From positions 1-5,472 of the forward strand of contig DKBB01000075.1 in assembly GCA_002451015.1 (NCBI GenBank): DNA of 5,472 bases. Reading direction: 5' to 3'. The position numbers were made by a program, and so were the translations under genes. Position 1 is the stretch's first letter. Every line of letters starts with the position of its first letter. Of this stretch, positions 1-5,472 are shown one piece after another. Below the pieces are notes generated by a model, which was not told the origin of the DNA, made no database searches, and worked only from the letters and a program-made list of their open reading frames with translations. The stretch is from Acidobacteria bacterium UBA6911 (lineage in GTDB: Bacteria; Acidobacteriota; UBA6911).

Positions 1-1
1 C

Positions 2-250
2 ATCGTCCCGCCGGACAGCGCCGGAAACGACCAGCCGGCGGCGCTTGCCATCGGTGCATCCAACGACTTTTTCCGGTCGCGGGGCCGGGGCGTGTCCCGC
101 ATTCACGGAGGCGGATTCGCAGGCACCATTCAGGCCTATATCCACACGAACGACTTCGAGGATTATTCACACCGCATGACCGCTATGTTCAGCGGCGATT
201 GTGTTCAATCCCTGACAATCAGAACGCAGGGAGTAGTGGAAATCTGCTGA
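2..250 (+). CDS. galK: Galactokinase-type GHMP kinase, C-terminal fragment
   Basis: This is the last 82 codons of a gene whose start lies outside the window. It ends with TGA. Galactokinase phosphorylates galactose to galactose-1-phosphate with ATP in the cytoplasm, the entry step of the Leloir pathway. The diagnostic stretch is SRIHGGGFAGTIQAY at about residues 32-46 of the fragment. This corresponds to the glycine-rich C-terminal motif of galactokinases (R-x-H-G-G-G-F-G/A-G-T). It is followed by a helix and a closing strand reading LTIRTQGVVEI, the usual galactokinase ending. Full-length enzymes are about 390-430 residues, so roughly 80% is missing here and the sugar- and ATP-binding N-terminal parts cannot be checked. 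Another sugar kinase of the GHMP superfamily remains possible. It converges with the minus-strand DUF169 gene 23 bases away. Confidence 0.8.
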   Translation: MVPPDSAGNDQPAALAIGASNDFFRSRGRGVSRIHGGGFAGTIQAYIHTNDFEDYSHRMTAMFSGDCVQSLTIRTQGVVEIC

Positions 251-251
251 T

Positions 252-274
252 ATTTCGGTGACAATCACCGAAAT
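252..274. terminator. Hairpin between convergent genes, possible bidirectional terminator
   Basis: A perfect inverted repeat, ATTTCGGTG / CACCGAAAT, has 9-bp arms and a 5-base loop (ACAAT). It begins one base after the TGA of the galactokinase gene, and its right arm ends on the first base of the DUF169 stop codon. A stem between two convergent genes is the expected place for a shared terminator. On the plus strand the stem's own AAAT runs into TATT, but no clear T-run follows on either strand, so intrinsic termination is plausible rather than certain. Confidence 0.5.
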
Positions 275-1029
275 TATTCAGCCGCTTGCATCCTTTTACA
301 GACGGTTTGCCAGAGTTCCGTAGTTAAAAAACATTGATCCATGTTTTCCAGCATACCGGTAAATTTCGGCCATGGGACCGAAAAGGTCAGCAGGTCCGGC
401 TTGACACAAACCCTGGAGGAGGGATCGAACAATCCGAGAACCGCTTTCGGAGTATCGTTTTGAAGCTCCCGCATCGCGAATCCGATCAGAGAGTCGCAAC
501 CGGAACTGAAGGGCGCAATAACGCCGTGCGGCGTCATGGAATCGTAGTTCGCGAGGGCATGAAGACCGGCGACGGCATCCGGTTTGCAGAAGAAGGACAC
601 AACCAGCGGTTCGTCTTTCTCAGCCAGGAGATCCCAACGCTTGAAAACTATGTATTTTCCCGGCGCCGGCACCGGCGGGAAGTTCGCAAGAACCCCCCTG
701 ATCTGCTCTTCCGTCTTGTAGAATTTCTCCTCATTAACGAGAAAGTCATAACTGCCTTCCATCATTTCCTGCGTTCGAGGATCGGAAAAACCGAACATGC
801 CGGTCGCACCGTAGCAGCCGATATTTCCGGGGTTGAAAGCCCGGGCATTCCCCATGCGGACCGGAGTCAACTGGCCGAAAACGCAAACAAAGCGCTTGTT
901 CGTTTTCGGCGCATCCGGATATTCCACGCCGTTGAGTTCATCGCTGTAAAAACAGGCGATGGGCAGTTCGCTGCCGGGAAAGTATTTTTCCCATTTCTCC
1001 ATAAATGTATCTTTAATTTTAAAATCCAT
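274..1029 (-). CDS. DUF169 family protein
   Basis: The protein has 251 residues and resembles the DUF169 family (Pfam PF02596, COG2043), common in anaerobic bacteria and archaea. Its biochemical role is not established as far as I know. Visible family-like features are PVRMGNARAFNPGNIGCYGA near residues 56-75, where DUF169 proteins carry a Cys/Gly-rich segment, APFSSGCDSL near 172-181, and a hydrophobic F-S-V-P-W-P-K-F segment near 216-223. Eight cysteines are spread along the chain (26, 49, 72, 148, 178, 208, 233, 244) without a classical metal-binding spacing. There is no signal peptide or membrane segment, so it should be cytoplasmic. I chose the ATG at 1029 because GGAGAGGG sits just upstream. 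A GTG at 1065 would add 12 residues but has no ribosome binding site. It follows the phzF-like gene by 51 bases and is probably co-transcribed. The family call is fairly sure; the function is unknown. Confidence 0.75.
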   Translation of the reverse strand: MDFKIKDTFMEKWEKYFPGSELPIACFYSDELNGVEYPDAPKTNKRFVCVFGQLTPVRMGNARAFNPGNIGCYGATGMFGFSDPRTQEMMEGSYDFLVNEEKFYKTEEQIRGVLANFPPVPAPGKYIVFKRWDLLAEKDEPLVVSFFCKPDAVAGLHALANYDSMTPHGVIAPFSSGCDSLIGFAMRELQNDTPKAVLGLFDPSSRVCVKPDLLTFSVPWPKFTGMLENMDQCFLTTELWQTVCKRMQAAE

Positions 1030-1031
1030 GT

Positions 1032-1039
1032 CCCTCTCC
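1032..1039 (-). promoter_or_regulatory. Ribosome binding site that sets the DUF169 start
   Basis: On the minus strand GGAGAGGG lies directly before the ATG at 1029, with 6 bases between GGAG and the start codon. The more upstream in-frame GTG (1063-1065) has only an A-rich, SD-free leader. This favours the shorter 251-residue protein. Confidence 0.65.
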
Positions 1040-1080
1040 AGGTATTTCAACGCATTCGTAATCACGGATGTATTTTTTTG

Positions 1081-1947
1081 TTACATCCAATTCCCTTCCG
1101 CAACGAGGCGCACGTTGCCGCCGACCGATATTTTAATTGCCCCTCCCTGTTCATGCGCATGAAGCAGCAGCAGGGAAGGCCTTTTGATTTCGTATCCCTG
1201 GGCGACTTTGATGTTAATTTCCTCTGAGTCATAAAACCGGTGTTTTACCAGGTATCCTGCCAGACAACCATTGCCGCTGCCTGTGGCCGGATCTTCGGGA
1301 ATGCCGAGATGGTCCGCAAACATGCGGACCGATATATCATGATTTCCCGTATAGCCTTCCGGGCAAAAGATAAAAATATTTTTTGCCCAGGTCTTTTCGA
1401 TGACCTTGAAGTAGAGATCCTTTTCAATTTTTGCCTGTTTCAGGCATTCCAGGTTCTTAAGCGGGATCAGGATGTGCGGCAGACCGGTCGACACCTGCTC
1501 GATTGGGAAATCGGGATGCAGGGCATCCATGGGCAGGTTCAACATCTTCAATAATATTTCGCGTTCCGAGATATCCCTGAATTCCGGGGCGGCCTGGTCC
1601 ATCCACAAAGCTCCGTCTCCTGAGAAGGAGACGGGGATCGGCCCCACTTTCAAATCCAGCGTAATGGTATCGACAGGATGCTTTATCAGATATTCTCTGA
1701 TAATAAAAGCCGTTCCGAGCGTCGGGTGCCCGGCGAAATCCAATTCCGATTCAGGAGAGAATATGCGCGCGCTGTATCCTTTATCCCCGGGTGTTTCATA
1801 CAAAATAAAGGTGCTTTCCGCGAAATGGATTTCATGGGCGATCTGCTGCATCTCCCGGTCCGTCAACGGGGAATCAACAATGTAGGTAGCAAGCTGGTTG
1901 CCGGAATATTTTCCGTTTCCAAATACATCCGTGATAAAGAATCTCAT
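1081..1947 (-). CDS. PhzF family isomerase/epimerase-like protein
   Basis: The 288-residue protein belongs to the PhzF family (COG0384), related in fold to diaminopimelate epimerase. PhzF itself isomerises a dihydro-hydroxyanthranilate intermediate in phenazine synthesis, but most family members have unknown substrates and no phenazine genes are present here. The N-terminus has DVFGNGKYSGNQLA (7-20), matching the family's D-A/V-F...G-N-P/Q start. HFAESTF (41-47) supplies E44, equivalent to catalytic Glu45 of PhzF. DFAGHPTLG (70-78) gives His74. EDPATGSGNG (218-227) is the second-half signature, with Asp219 where PhzF has Asp208. All key residues therefore appear intact, and the length is normal. 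I chose the ATG at 1947 because AGGAAAGG lies 8 bases upstream and the family begins just before the D-x-F motif. The frame stays open to 2013, but the added 22 residues are Arg-rich and unlike the family. It is first in a probable operon with the DUF169 gene and is cytoplasmic. Confidence 0.9.
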   Translation of the reverse strand: MRFFITDVFGNGKYSGNQLATYIVDSPLTDREMQQIAHEIHFAESTFILYETPGDKGYSARIFSPESELDFAGHPTLGTAFIIREYLIKHPVDTITLDLKVGPIPVSFSGDGALWMDQAAPEFRDISEREILLKMLNLPMDALHPDFPIEQVSTGLPHILIPLKNLECLKQAKIEKDLYFKVIEKTWAKNIFIFCPEGYTGNHDISVRMFADHLGIPEDPATGSGNGCLAGYLVKHRFYDSEEINIKVAQGYEIKRPSLLLLHAHEQGGAIKISVGGNVRLVAEGNWM

Positions 1948-1955
1948 AGCATCAG

Positions 1956-1963
1956 CCTTTCCT
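1956..1963 (-). promoter_or_regulatory. Ribosome binding site that sets the phzF-like start
   Basis: AGGAAAGG on the minus strand is separated by 8 bases from the ATG at 1947. It supports this start over upstream in-frame codons reaching to 2013. Confidence 0.55.
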
Positions 1964-2168
1964 GTTTCGCAACGATTCAGCCTTCCCCTTCCGGGACGAC
2001 GGCGGATAGGCATAACCGGACTGTAAATCTGTTTATGTGCCGGATCCTGTTGTCGCCAGGGAAGTCAATCTCTGTATTTTGTGTCCGATATTGTAATCCA
2101 TAACACACTTGCCTTATTTGAATATTCTCACCGGACAGGAATCCAAGTCCTATCCCCCTGCAAGAAAA

Positions 2169-2220
2169 GGTTGCAAAAGGAACAACCATAAACAAAAATC
2201 GACGGCACACACTATCGATT
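2169..2220. repeat. Two small inverted repeats upstream of the lipoprotein gene
   Basis: GGTTG and CAACC (arms 2169-2173 and 2183-2187) are followed by AATCGA and TCGATT (arms 2197-2202 and 2215-2220). They lie 17-68 bases before the ATG at 2237, where an operator or leader structure would sit. The arms are short and could occur by chance. Confidence 0.25.
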
Positions 2221-2236
2221 CCAGAAAGGATGCTCT

Positions 2237-3130
2237 ATGATAAGGTCCATTATCGCTATTTCAATTCTGCTCTGCTGTGTCGCATGCGGATCTGAAGAAA
2301 ATGCCGCAACAGACCAGACCCAAGAATGCACCAGGGAGGTGCTTCAAACCGCTGTCGACAGTTATCTGGCGGCTCAGGAAGCAGGAGATCTTTCGAAGAT
2401 GCCGCTTGCTTCCCAGGTGAAATACACCGAAAACATGAACCCGGTGCAAAGAGAAGACGGCCTCTGGAATACACCCCTCCCGATTGCGTTCCACCGCAGC
2501 TTTCTCGATGTCGAAGCCTGCAGGACTTTCACCGAGGTGATCATCACGGAAGGCGGACACCCCTACGTTATAGGAACCCGTCTGAAAGTGGACGACGGTG
2601 CTGTCTCGGAAATCGACAGTCTCGTTACCGACGAAAAAGACTGGCTTTTCAACGCCGAGAGCTACCTGAAGTACTCGACGGCCGAAGACTGGAGAGTGCT
2701 GGAGCTCCACGAACGGGTGGATCGCGCGACGTTGATTGCCGCCGGAGACGCGTATTTCAATCGCTTTGAGGACACGACTGTGGAGATCCCCTTCGGCATA
2801 CCGTGCGCCCGCCTCGAGGGAGGCCTGTACACAGCCAGGGAATTCGATGATCCCAACGCCTCCTGTGATATCGGTTTTCCCGATGAAAAGCTCCAGATGA
2901 CCGAGCGAAGTTATGTTGTCGATGAAGAGATGGGAACGGTCAATATTTTCCTCCGCTTCGGGAATCCCCCGGGCGCGCCGGATTCCCATACATTCCGGGT
3001 GGTCAACGGGAAGATCCGGTATGTGCACACACTGACATTGACTGTTCCCGGCGTCCCAACCGAGCAGATCATGGGCGGCCCTGCCCCTGCCGCAAAGCCG
3101 AAAGCTCAGGCCCCCGGCAAAACGAATTGA
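2237..3130 (+). CDS. DUF8021-type lipoprotein (tandem NTF2-like)
   Basis: The product is a 297-residue predicted lipoprotein. Residues 1-16 form a short signal peptide, and Cys17 follows C-V-A, an acceptable lipobox with an unusual Cys at -3. Gly18 at +2 is consistent with outer-membrane sorting. The mature part resembles DUF8021 proteins, which I know mainly from secreted fungal proteins. The first half has C31-T-R-E...VDSYLAAQEAGDLSKMPLA and VKYTENMN, then RLKVDDGAVSEIDSLV (115-130). The second half has DAYFNRFED (171-179), IPCARLEGG (188-196), a second cysteine at 210 and YVVDEEMGTV (226-235). This pattern looks like two NTF2-like units; C190 and C210 could form a disulfide. The C-terminus (about 279-297) is a Pro/Ala/Lys-rich tail, probably disordered. 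AAAGGA lies 6 bases before the ATG. The biochemical function is unknown. It stands alone, with no close plus-strand partner. Confidence 0.75.
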   Translation: MIRSIIAISILLCCVACGSEENAATDQTQECTREVLQTAVDSYLAAQEAGDLSKMPLASQVKYTENMNPVQREDGLWNTPLPIAFHRSFLDVEACRTFTEVIITEGGHPYVIGTRLKVDDGAVSEIDSLVTDEKDWLFNAESYLKYSTAEDWRVLELHERVDRATLIAAGDAYFNRFEDTTVEIPFGIPCARLEGGLYTAREFDDPNASCDIGFPDEKLQMTERSYVVDEEMGTVNIFLRFGNPPGAPDSHTFRVVNGKIRYVHTLTLTVPGVPTEQIMGGPAPAAKPKAQAPGKTN

Positions 3131-3348
3131 TCCGTCGGGCGACAGGCGGAATGACCCGGCTGGCCCGGAATGTTCCGAGGCACATGGCACAACTCCCGGC
3201 TTCTCCCGGCATCGAGCCTGTCCCCGGACCACTTCCATCCGGCAGCTTCGAACCTTCTCCGTGAATGCGGGATGGATTGATTGAACGGACATGCCGTCTT
3301 AAGCAAAGATCCAGGGGGTGCTAATATTCAACAGACGGGTGTGTTGCC
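3131..3348. other. Intergenic region between lipoprotein and CAP genes
   Basis: These 218 bases contain no supported gene. There is no clear terminator for the lipoprotein gene; only minor symmetry is seen, such as CGGAA-TG-TTCCG (3166-3177) and a CCCGGC direct repeat around 3197-3212. The right end carries the candidate promoter of the CAP gene. Confidence 0.45.
3299..3327 (+). promoter_or_regulatory. Candidate extended -10 promoter for the CAP gene
   Basis: TAATAT (3322-3327) is preceded directly by TGC, an extended -10 element. A weak -35, TTAAGC (3299-3304), sits 17 bases upstream. Transcription would start near 3334, about 15 bases before the ATG at 3349. Each hexamer matches the sigma-70 consensus only partly, so this is tentative. 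Confidence 0.3.
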
Positions 3349-4266
3349 ATGAAAAAGCGGTTCCGGTTCATTGTTTGCCATATTAGTCGAGTCGGATGGA
3401 TACTGGCAGCCGCCCTTATAACCGCGACCGGAACCGTTAAGGCGCACCCTGCATACGGGAACCAAGACCCGGCGATCGGCCTTCTGCAATCGTCTGAAGC
3501 GGTCATTTACGCCAGGGTCAACGAGGAACGAGCTAAACATGGCCTGATGAAGCTGGAATGGGCATCCGATGTCGCGGAAGTAGCGCACAGGCATTCGGAA
3601 GATATGGCGGTCAAAGAGTATTTCGCCCATGTGAATCAGGAGGGAGAACTGCTCGAAACCCGCCTGAAAAACGCCGGCGTCGTGGTTGCCGTATCGGCTG
3701 AAAATCTATTCAAAAGCAACAGGTTCGAGGAAATAGCGGACGAATCCGTCCGGCGCTGGATGAACAGTCCGGAGCATCGGAAAAATCTCCTGAATCCCGA
3801 TGTTACGGATACAGGCATAGGTCTCTACAGGGCCCTGGAGGGGAATGATTACTATATTACCCAAGTGTTCATTAAAAGAGCCTTGAAAGTCACCCCCGCT
3901 CCTTCCCGGCTTTCCCCCCGGGAGATCGATACGATATTCGAAGCAATAAAAACTTCGATAGACCAATCCAGATACGATTTCAATTATTCCTCGGTAAAGC
4001 AAAGGATCCTGAAAGAACTGAACCGTATCGGGATGCCGGCGGAGGAGAACATCTACATTGAAGGCCTGCTCAAAGACATCCCCGTGCTGGGTTTGACCGC
4101 GGATATCATTGCCGGGGATGGATTCATCGTCAAATTTAGCGAGGGCGATCCGGACACCCAACTGGAGCTCTACAGCAGGCTGGTGCACACTCAAGGCTAT
4201 TCCGCCGCTGTTTTCATCAATGCAGCCGATGGAGAGGTGCGGTTTCCTCTGATAAAAATCAAGTAG
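3349..4266 (+). CDS. Secreted CAP-domain (SCP/PR1-like) protein with extra C-terminal region
   Basis: The 305-residue protein starts with a Sec signal peptide: basic MKKRFR, a hydrophobic core around 17-29 and probable cleavage after VKA (residue 32). Residues about 48-178 form a bacterial CAP/SCP domain of the YkwD type. Visible signatures are ARVNEERAKHGLMKLEW (55-71), HSEDMAVKEYFAHVN (82-96), AENL (117-120), RWMNSPEHRKNLLNP (136-150), TGIGLY (155-160) and YYITQVF (168-174). His94, Glu118 and His143 match cavity residues of CAP proteins. CAP proteins are extracytoplasmic, and bacterial members are mostly of unknown activity. Residues about 186-305 form an additional region with probable helices (190-240) and a C-terminal strand-rich part; I cannot assign it. 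The start is chosen by the signal peptide; its ribosome binding site is weak (GGGTG, 9 bases upstream). It appears to be transcribed alone and converges with the thioesterase gene. Confidence 0.88.
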   Translation: MKKRFRFIVCHISRVGWILAAALITATGTVKAHPAYGNQDPAIGLLQSSEAVIYARVNEERAKHGLMKLEWASDVAEVAHRHSEDMAVKEYFAHVNQEGELLETRLKNAGVVVAVSAENLFKSNRFEEIADESVRRWMNSPEHRKNLLNPDVTDTGIGLYRALEGNDYYITQVFIKRALKVTPAPSRLSPREIDTIFEAIKTSIDQSRYDFNYSSVKQRILKELNRIGMPAEENIYIEGLLKDIPVLGLTADIIAGDGFIVKFSEGDPDTQLELYSRLVHTQGYSAAVFINAADGEVRFPLIKIK

Positions 4267-4322
4267 AGGGAATCGAACGACAGACCGGCAAGATCTCTCT
4301 CGGGCTGGTTTCACCCGTCGTC

Positions 4323-4343
4323 TACAGAATCGCCTGTATTTTT
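4323..4343 (+). terminator. Possible intrinsic terminator after the CAP gene
   Basis: TACAG and CTGTA form a 5-bp stem around a 6-base loop (AATCGC), followed at once by TTTTT and then CTCTT. It begins 57 bases after the CAP stop codon. The T-tract is good but the stem is short. A second imperfect stem just upstream (ACGAC 4277-4281 with GTCGT 4317-4321, enclosing ACCGGC/GCTGGT) could add structure. Confidence 0.4.
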
Positions 4344-4367
4344 CTCTTGAACCGCCGATGTCGAAAA

Positions 4368-4790
4368 TTACACCGAGCTGAAGACGGCGGGCAGTTCCCT
4401 CAGCGTGCCGTTGTTGTCGATGGCGACAACATCCACTTCGCCGCTCACCAGGGCCTCGTCCTCTCCCTTACGTCTGATCTGCTGGCGGAAGGTAAGCCGG
4501 TATGCCGATTCGCGCTCCATGGAAGTCAGCACCTCGATTCTATCCCCCAGAACAACAGGCCGCCGGAACTTGACGCGGATCTCATATACGACCAGTCTGG
4601 AATCCGGTCGGGCGACCTGGTCCATCGGGACGCCGAGCAATTCCAGAATCTCGCTCCGGCCGCGCTCAAAATACCGGAGATAATTTGCATAATACACGAT
4701 GCCCTGGGCATCAGTGTCTTCCAGGTAAACACGAATTTCCAGCCTATGATCCTTAATTTGCATGACGTCAGATTTTACATCATATCTCAT
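4368..4790 (-). CDS. ybgC: YbgC/FadM-type acyl-CoA thioesterase (hotdog fold)
   Basis: The 140-residue protein is a 4-hydroxybenzoyl-CoA-thioesterase-like hotdog enzyme that hydrolyses acyl-CoA thioesters in the cytoplasm. The signature is RVYLEDTDAQGIVYYANYLR near residues 20-39, with Asp27 as the expected catalytic residue, followed by YFERGRSEILELLG. The later IRVKFRRPVVLGDRIEV (about 71-87) is the usual central strand of the family. In enterobacteria ybgC sits beside tol-pal, but no tol genes are visible here, so the substrate is open. The start is uncertain. GTG 4793, ATG 4790 and ATG 4763 are all in frame and none has a good ribosome binding site. The start at 4763 would put the catalytic Asp at position 18, as in E. 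coli YbgC. I list the longest ATG form. The gene converges with the CAP gene and diverges from the gene at 5053. Confidence 0.88.
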   Translation of the reverse strand: MRYDVKSDVMQIKDHRLEIRVYLEDTDAQGIVYYANYLRYFERGRSEILELLGVPMDQVARPDSRLVVYEIRVKFRRPVVLGDRIEVLTSMERESAYRLTFRQQIRRKGEDEALVSGEVDVVAIDNNGTLRELPAVFSSV

Positions 4791-5052
4791 CACGGGATCG
4801 GATATATCTTTTCGCAGCCCAGACGTACTTCACGCGTTCCTGCCGAAAAAGATTAGAACGGATTATTTCCACCCGGAACCAAAGAAGCTTTCCGAAATGC
4901 CAGGAAAACCTGCACCGGGATTGGCTTCCGGTATCCATTCGGACGCGTCCGCTCGATGATGTATACTGCCCCGGAACGGGTCCGGATATACACCAAGTAG
5001 ATCGCTATACTGAATAAGAGAGGACCCTCACAACCCATCGGAGCAAACAGCC
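4791..5052. other. Divergent intergenic region upstream of the gene at 5053
   Basis: About 260 bases separate the thioesterase gene from the exported-protein gene. The right half holds the symmetric elements listed separately. The left half has a small hairpin, CAGG-AAAA-CCTG (4901-4912), but no clear minus-strand promoter; TCTAAT near 4852-4857 on the minus strand lacks a good -35. No supported gene is seen. Confidence 0.45.
4940..4991 (+). promoter_or_regulatory. Palindrome and hairpin around a -10-like box, putative operator/promoter
   Basis: CGGACGCGTCCG (4940-4951) is a perfect 12-bp palindrome. Ten bases later comes TATACT (4962-4967), a good -10 match, with a poor -35 (TTCGGA, 4938-4943) overlapping the palindrome. 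Then CCGGA-ACGGG-TCCGG (4971-4985) forms a 5-bp hairpin, framed by GTATA (4961-4965) and TATAC (4987-4991). A second TATACT lies at 5006-5011 without a -35. The layout suits repressor or activator control of the gene at 5053, but this is inference. Confidence 0.35.
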
Positions 5053-5472
5053 ATGAAACTCTTTGGAAGCATCCTAACAACGCTGATTACCTGCGGCATG
5101 CTTGCGCATGCCCCGTCCCAGGAACCGCCGGTCGGAGACGACGTCGTCCAAGCCCGGGTTGTCTTCACAGTATCCGAAGGCAAGCGCCTGATCGCAAAAG
5201 CCGTCTCCCGGATGCCTGTCGTCCGGCGCGCTCGCGAAAAGGGCACTCTTATCGTAACCAAAGGCACCACCAACACCTATGTTGCCGAAGAGATCACGGG
5301 CGAGACCATACAGCATGGAGCATTCGTCTATGGCCGGACTTACCCTGAAAAAGGAGGCGCACTGCTCCCCGAAGTCGGATCCGTTGGCGAGATTGTCTAC
5401 GTCAAGGGGCTACGGCGCAGGGATCTTTCCCTGCAGGAGGCCGTCGCCGAACTCCAGGCCGGCGATGTGGTG
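5053..5472 (+). CDS. Exported protein of uncharacterised family, N-terminal part
   Basis: 140 codons are visible and the gene continues past the window edge. Residues 1-20 (MKLFGSILTTLITCGMLAHA) form a signal peptide with probable cleavage after AHA. A lipoprotein reading at Cys14 is less likely because Thr precedes it. GGAG lies 9 bases before the ATG. The mature part has SEGKRLIAKAV (41-51), then KGTTNTYVAEEITG (70-83), YGRTYPEKGG (93-102) and a final AGDVV at the edge. From memory, these features fit a family of conserved hypothetical proteins of archaea and anaerobic bacteria. Those share an S-x-x-K-R-L-I-A start, an R/K-G-T-T-N-x-Y-V-A-E-E motif and a later G-D-V-F-x-K-G segment. I know no function or family name for them. 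The downstream sequence would test this placement directly. Confidence 0.7.
   Translation, partial: MKLFGSILTTLITCGMLAHAPSQEPPVGDDVVQARVVFTVSEGKRLIAKAVSRMPVVRRAREKGTLIVTKGTTNTYVAEEITGETIQHGAFVYGRTYPEKGGALLPEVGSVGEIVYVKGLRRRDLSLQEAVAELQAGDVV

Larger units (their letters stand above)
1948..2236. other. Divergent intergenic region between phzF-like and lipoprotein genes
   Basis: These 289 bases separate two divergent genes and should hold both promoters. No box pair convinced me. The minus strand has TTGACT (plus positions 2063-2068), but no fitting -10 at 16-18 bases. Two small inverted repeats lie near the lipoprotein gene: GGTTG/CAACC (2169-2187) and AATCGA/TCGATT (2197-2220, 12-base spacer). 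An open frame of 77 codons on the minus strand (1977-2210) has no ribosome binding site and no recognisable content. Confidence 0.5.

Noticed and set aside
334..1227. Open frame of 297 codons on the plus strand, antisense to DUF169 and the end of the phzF-like gene
   Set aside because: It spans two well-supported minus-strand genes and their gap, and its translation is Arg/His/Phe-rich without known motifs.
1948..2013. Extended N-terminus of the phzF-like protein from an ATG at 2013
   Set aside because: The added 22 residues are Arg-rich and unlike family N-termini, and AGGAAAGG supports the ATG at 1947.
2040..2068. TTGACT on the minus strand as a promoter of the phzF-like operon
   Set aside because: At 16-18 bases spacing the sequence is ATCCGG-like with no -10 character, so only half a promoter is present.
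1995..2070. tRNA-Tyr-like anticodon stretch (CTGTAAA with partly paired flanks near 2021-2027)
   Set aside because: No acceptor stem and no T-arm of the G-T-T-C-R-A-x type could be placed around it; the resemblance is limited to the anticodon arm.
2261..3292. Open frame of 343 codons on the minus strand, antisense to the lipoprotein gene
   Set aside because: It lies opposite a gene with a clear signal peptide, ribosome binding site and family motifs. Its translation is rich in Arg, His and Cys with no recognisable domain, as expected of a shadow frame in GC-biased codons.
4853..5316. Overlapping minus-strand open frames of 75-82 codons in the gap and opposite the last gene
   Set aside because: They have no recognisable content and lie opposite a gene with a signal peptide, a ribosome binding site and conserved-looking motifs.
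1..5472. A defence, toxin-antitoxin, mobile-element or phenazine cluster
   Set aside because: No transposase, integrase, nuclease, helicase, antitoxin, CRISPR repeat or other phz gene is visible. PhzF homologues are common outside phenazine pathways.

Overview
The window holds six complete or partial genes that I recognise at family level, plus one partial gene of an uncharacterised type. Base composition is moderate, a little above half G+C by eye. The gene content suggests a Gram-negative, probably anaerobic bacterium: a lipoprotein signal, two further exported proteins, a PhzF-type enzyme and a DUF169 protein. A Desulfobacterota-like lineage is my best guess, but it rests on general resemblance of the proteins and is weak.

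Layout, left to right. The end of a galactokinase-type GHMP kinase gene (2-250, plus) meets a minus-strand pair head-on, with a perfect 9-bp hairpin in the short gap. The minus-strand pair reads phzF-like gene (1947 to 1081) and then DUF169 gene (1029 to 274). Only 51 bases separate them, so they are probably one operon. A divergent gap of 289 bases leads to a plus-strand lipoprotein gene (2237-3130) of the DUF8021 type, best known to me from secreted fungal proteins. After a 218-base gap comes a secreted CAP-domain (SCP/PR1-like) protein (3349-4266) with an extra C-terminal region I cannot assign. A YbgC-type acyl-CoA thioesterase gene (4790 to 4368, minus) converges on it. Finally, an exported protein of a family I know only as uncharacterised starts at 5053 and runs off the window. 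Its upstream region has a perfect 12-bp palindrome and a further hairpin around a -10-like box.

The genes do not form an obvious single pathway. PhzF plus DUF169 is a plausible two-gene unit of small-molecule metabolism. The three exported proteins are separate units with their own upstream regions and look like cell-envelope or periplasmic functions. YbgC also relates to the envelope in some bacteria. I found no tRNA or rRNA gene, no CRISPR array, no insertion sequence and no convincing new multi-gene system. The most interesting items are the bacterial DUF8021 lipoprotein, the unassigned CAP C-terminal region, the exported form of an uncharacterised family, and the symmetric DNA elements near 4940-4991.
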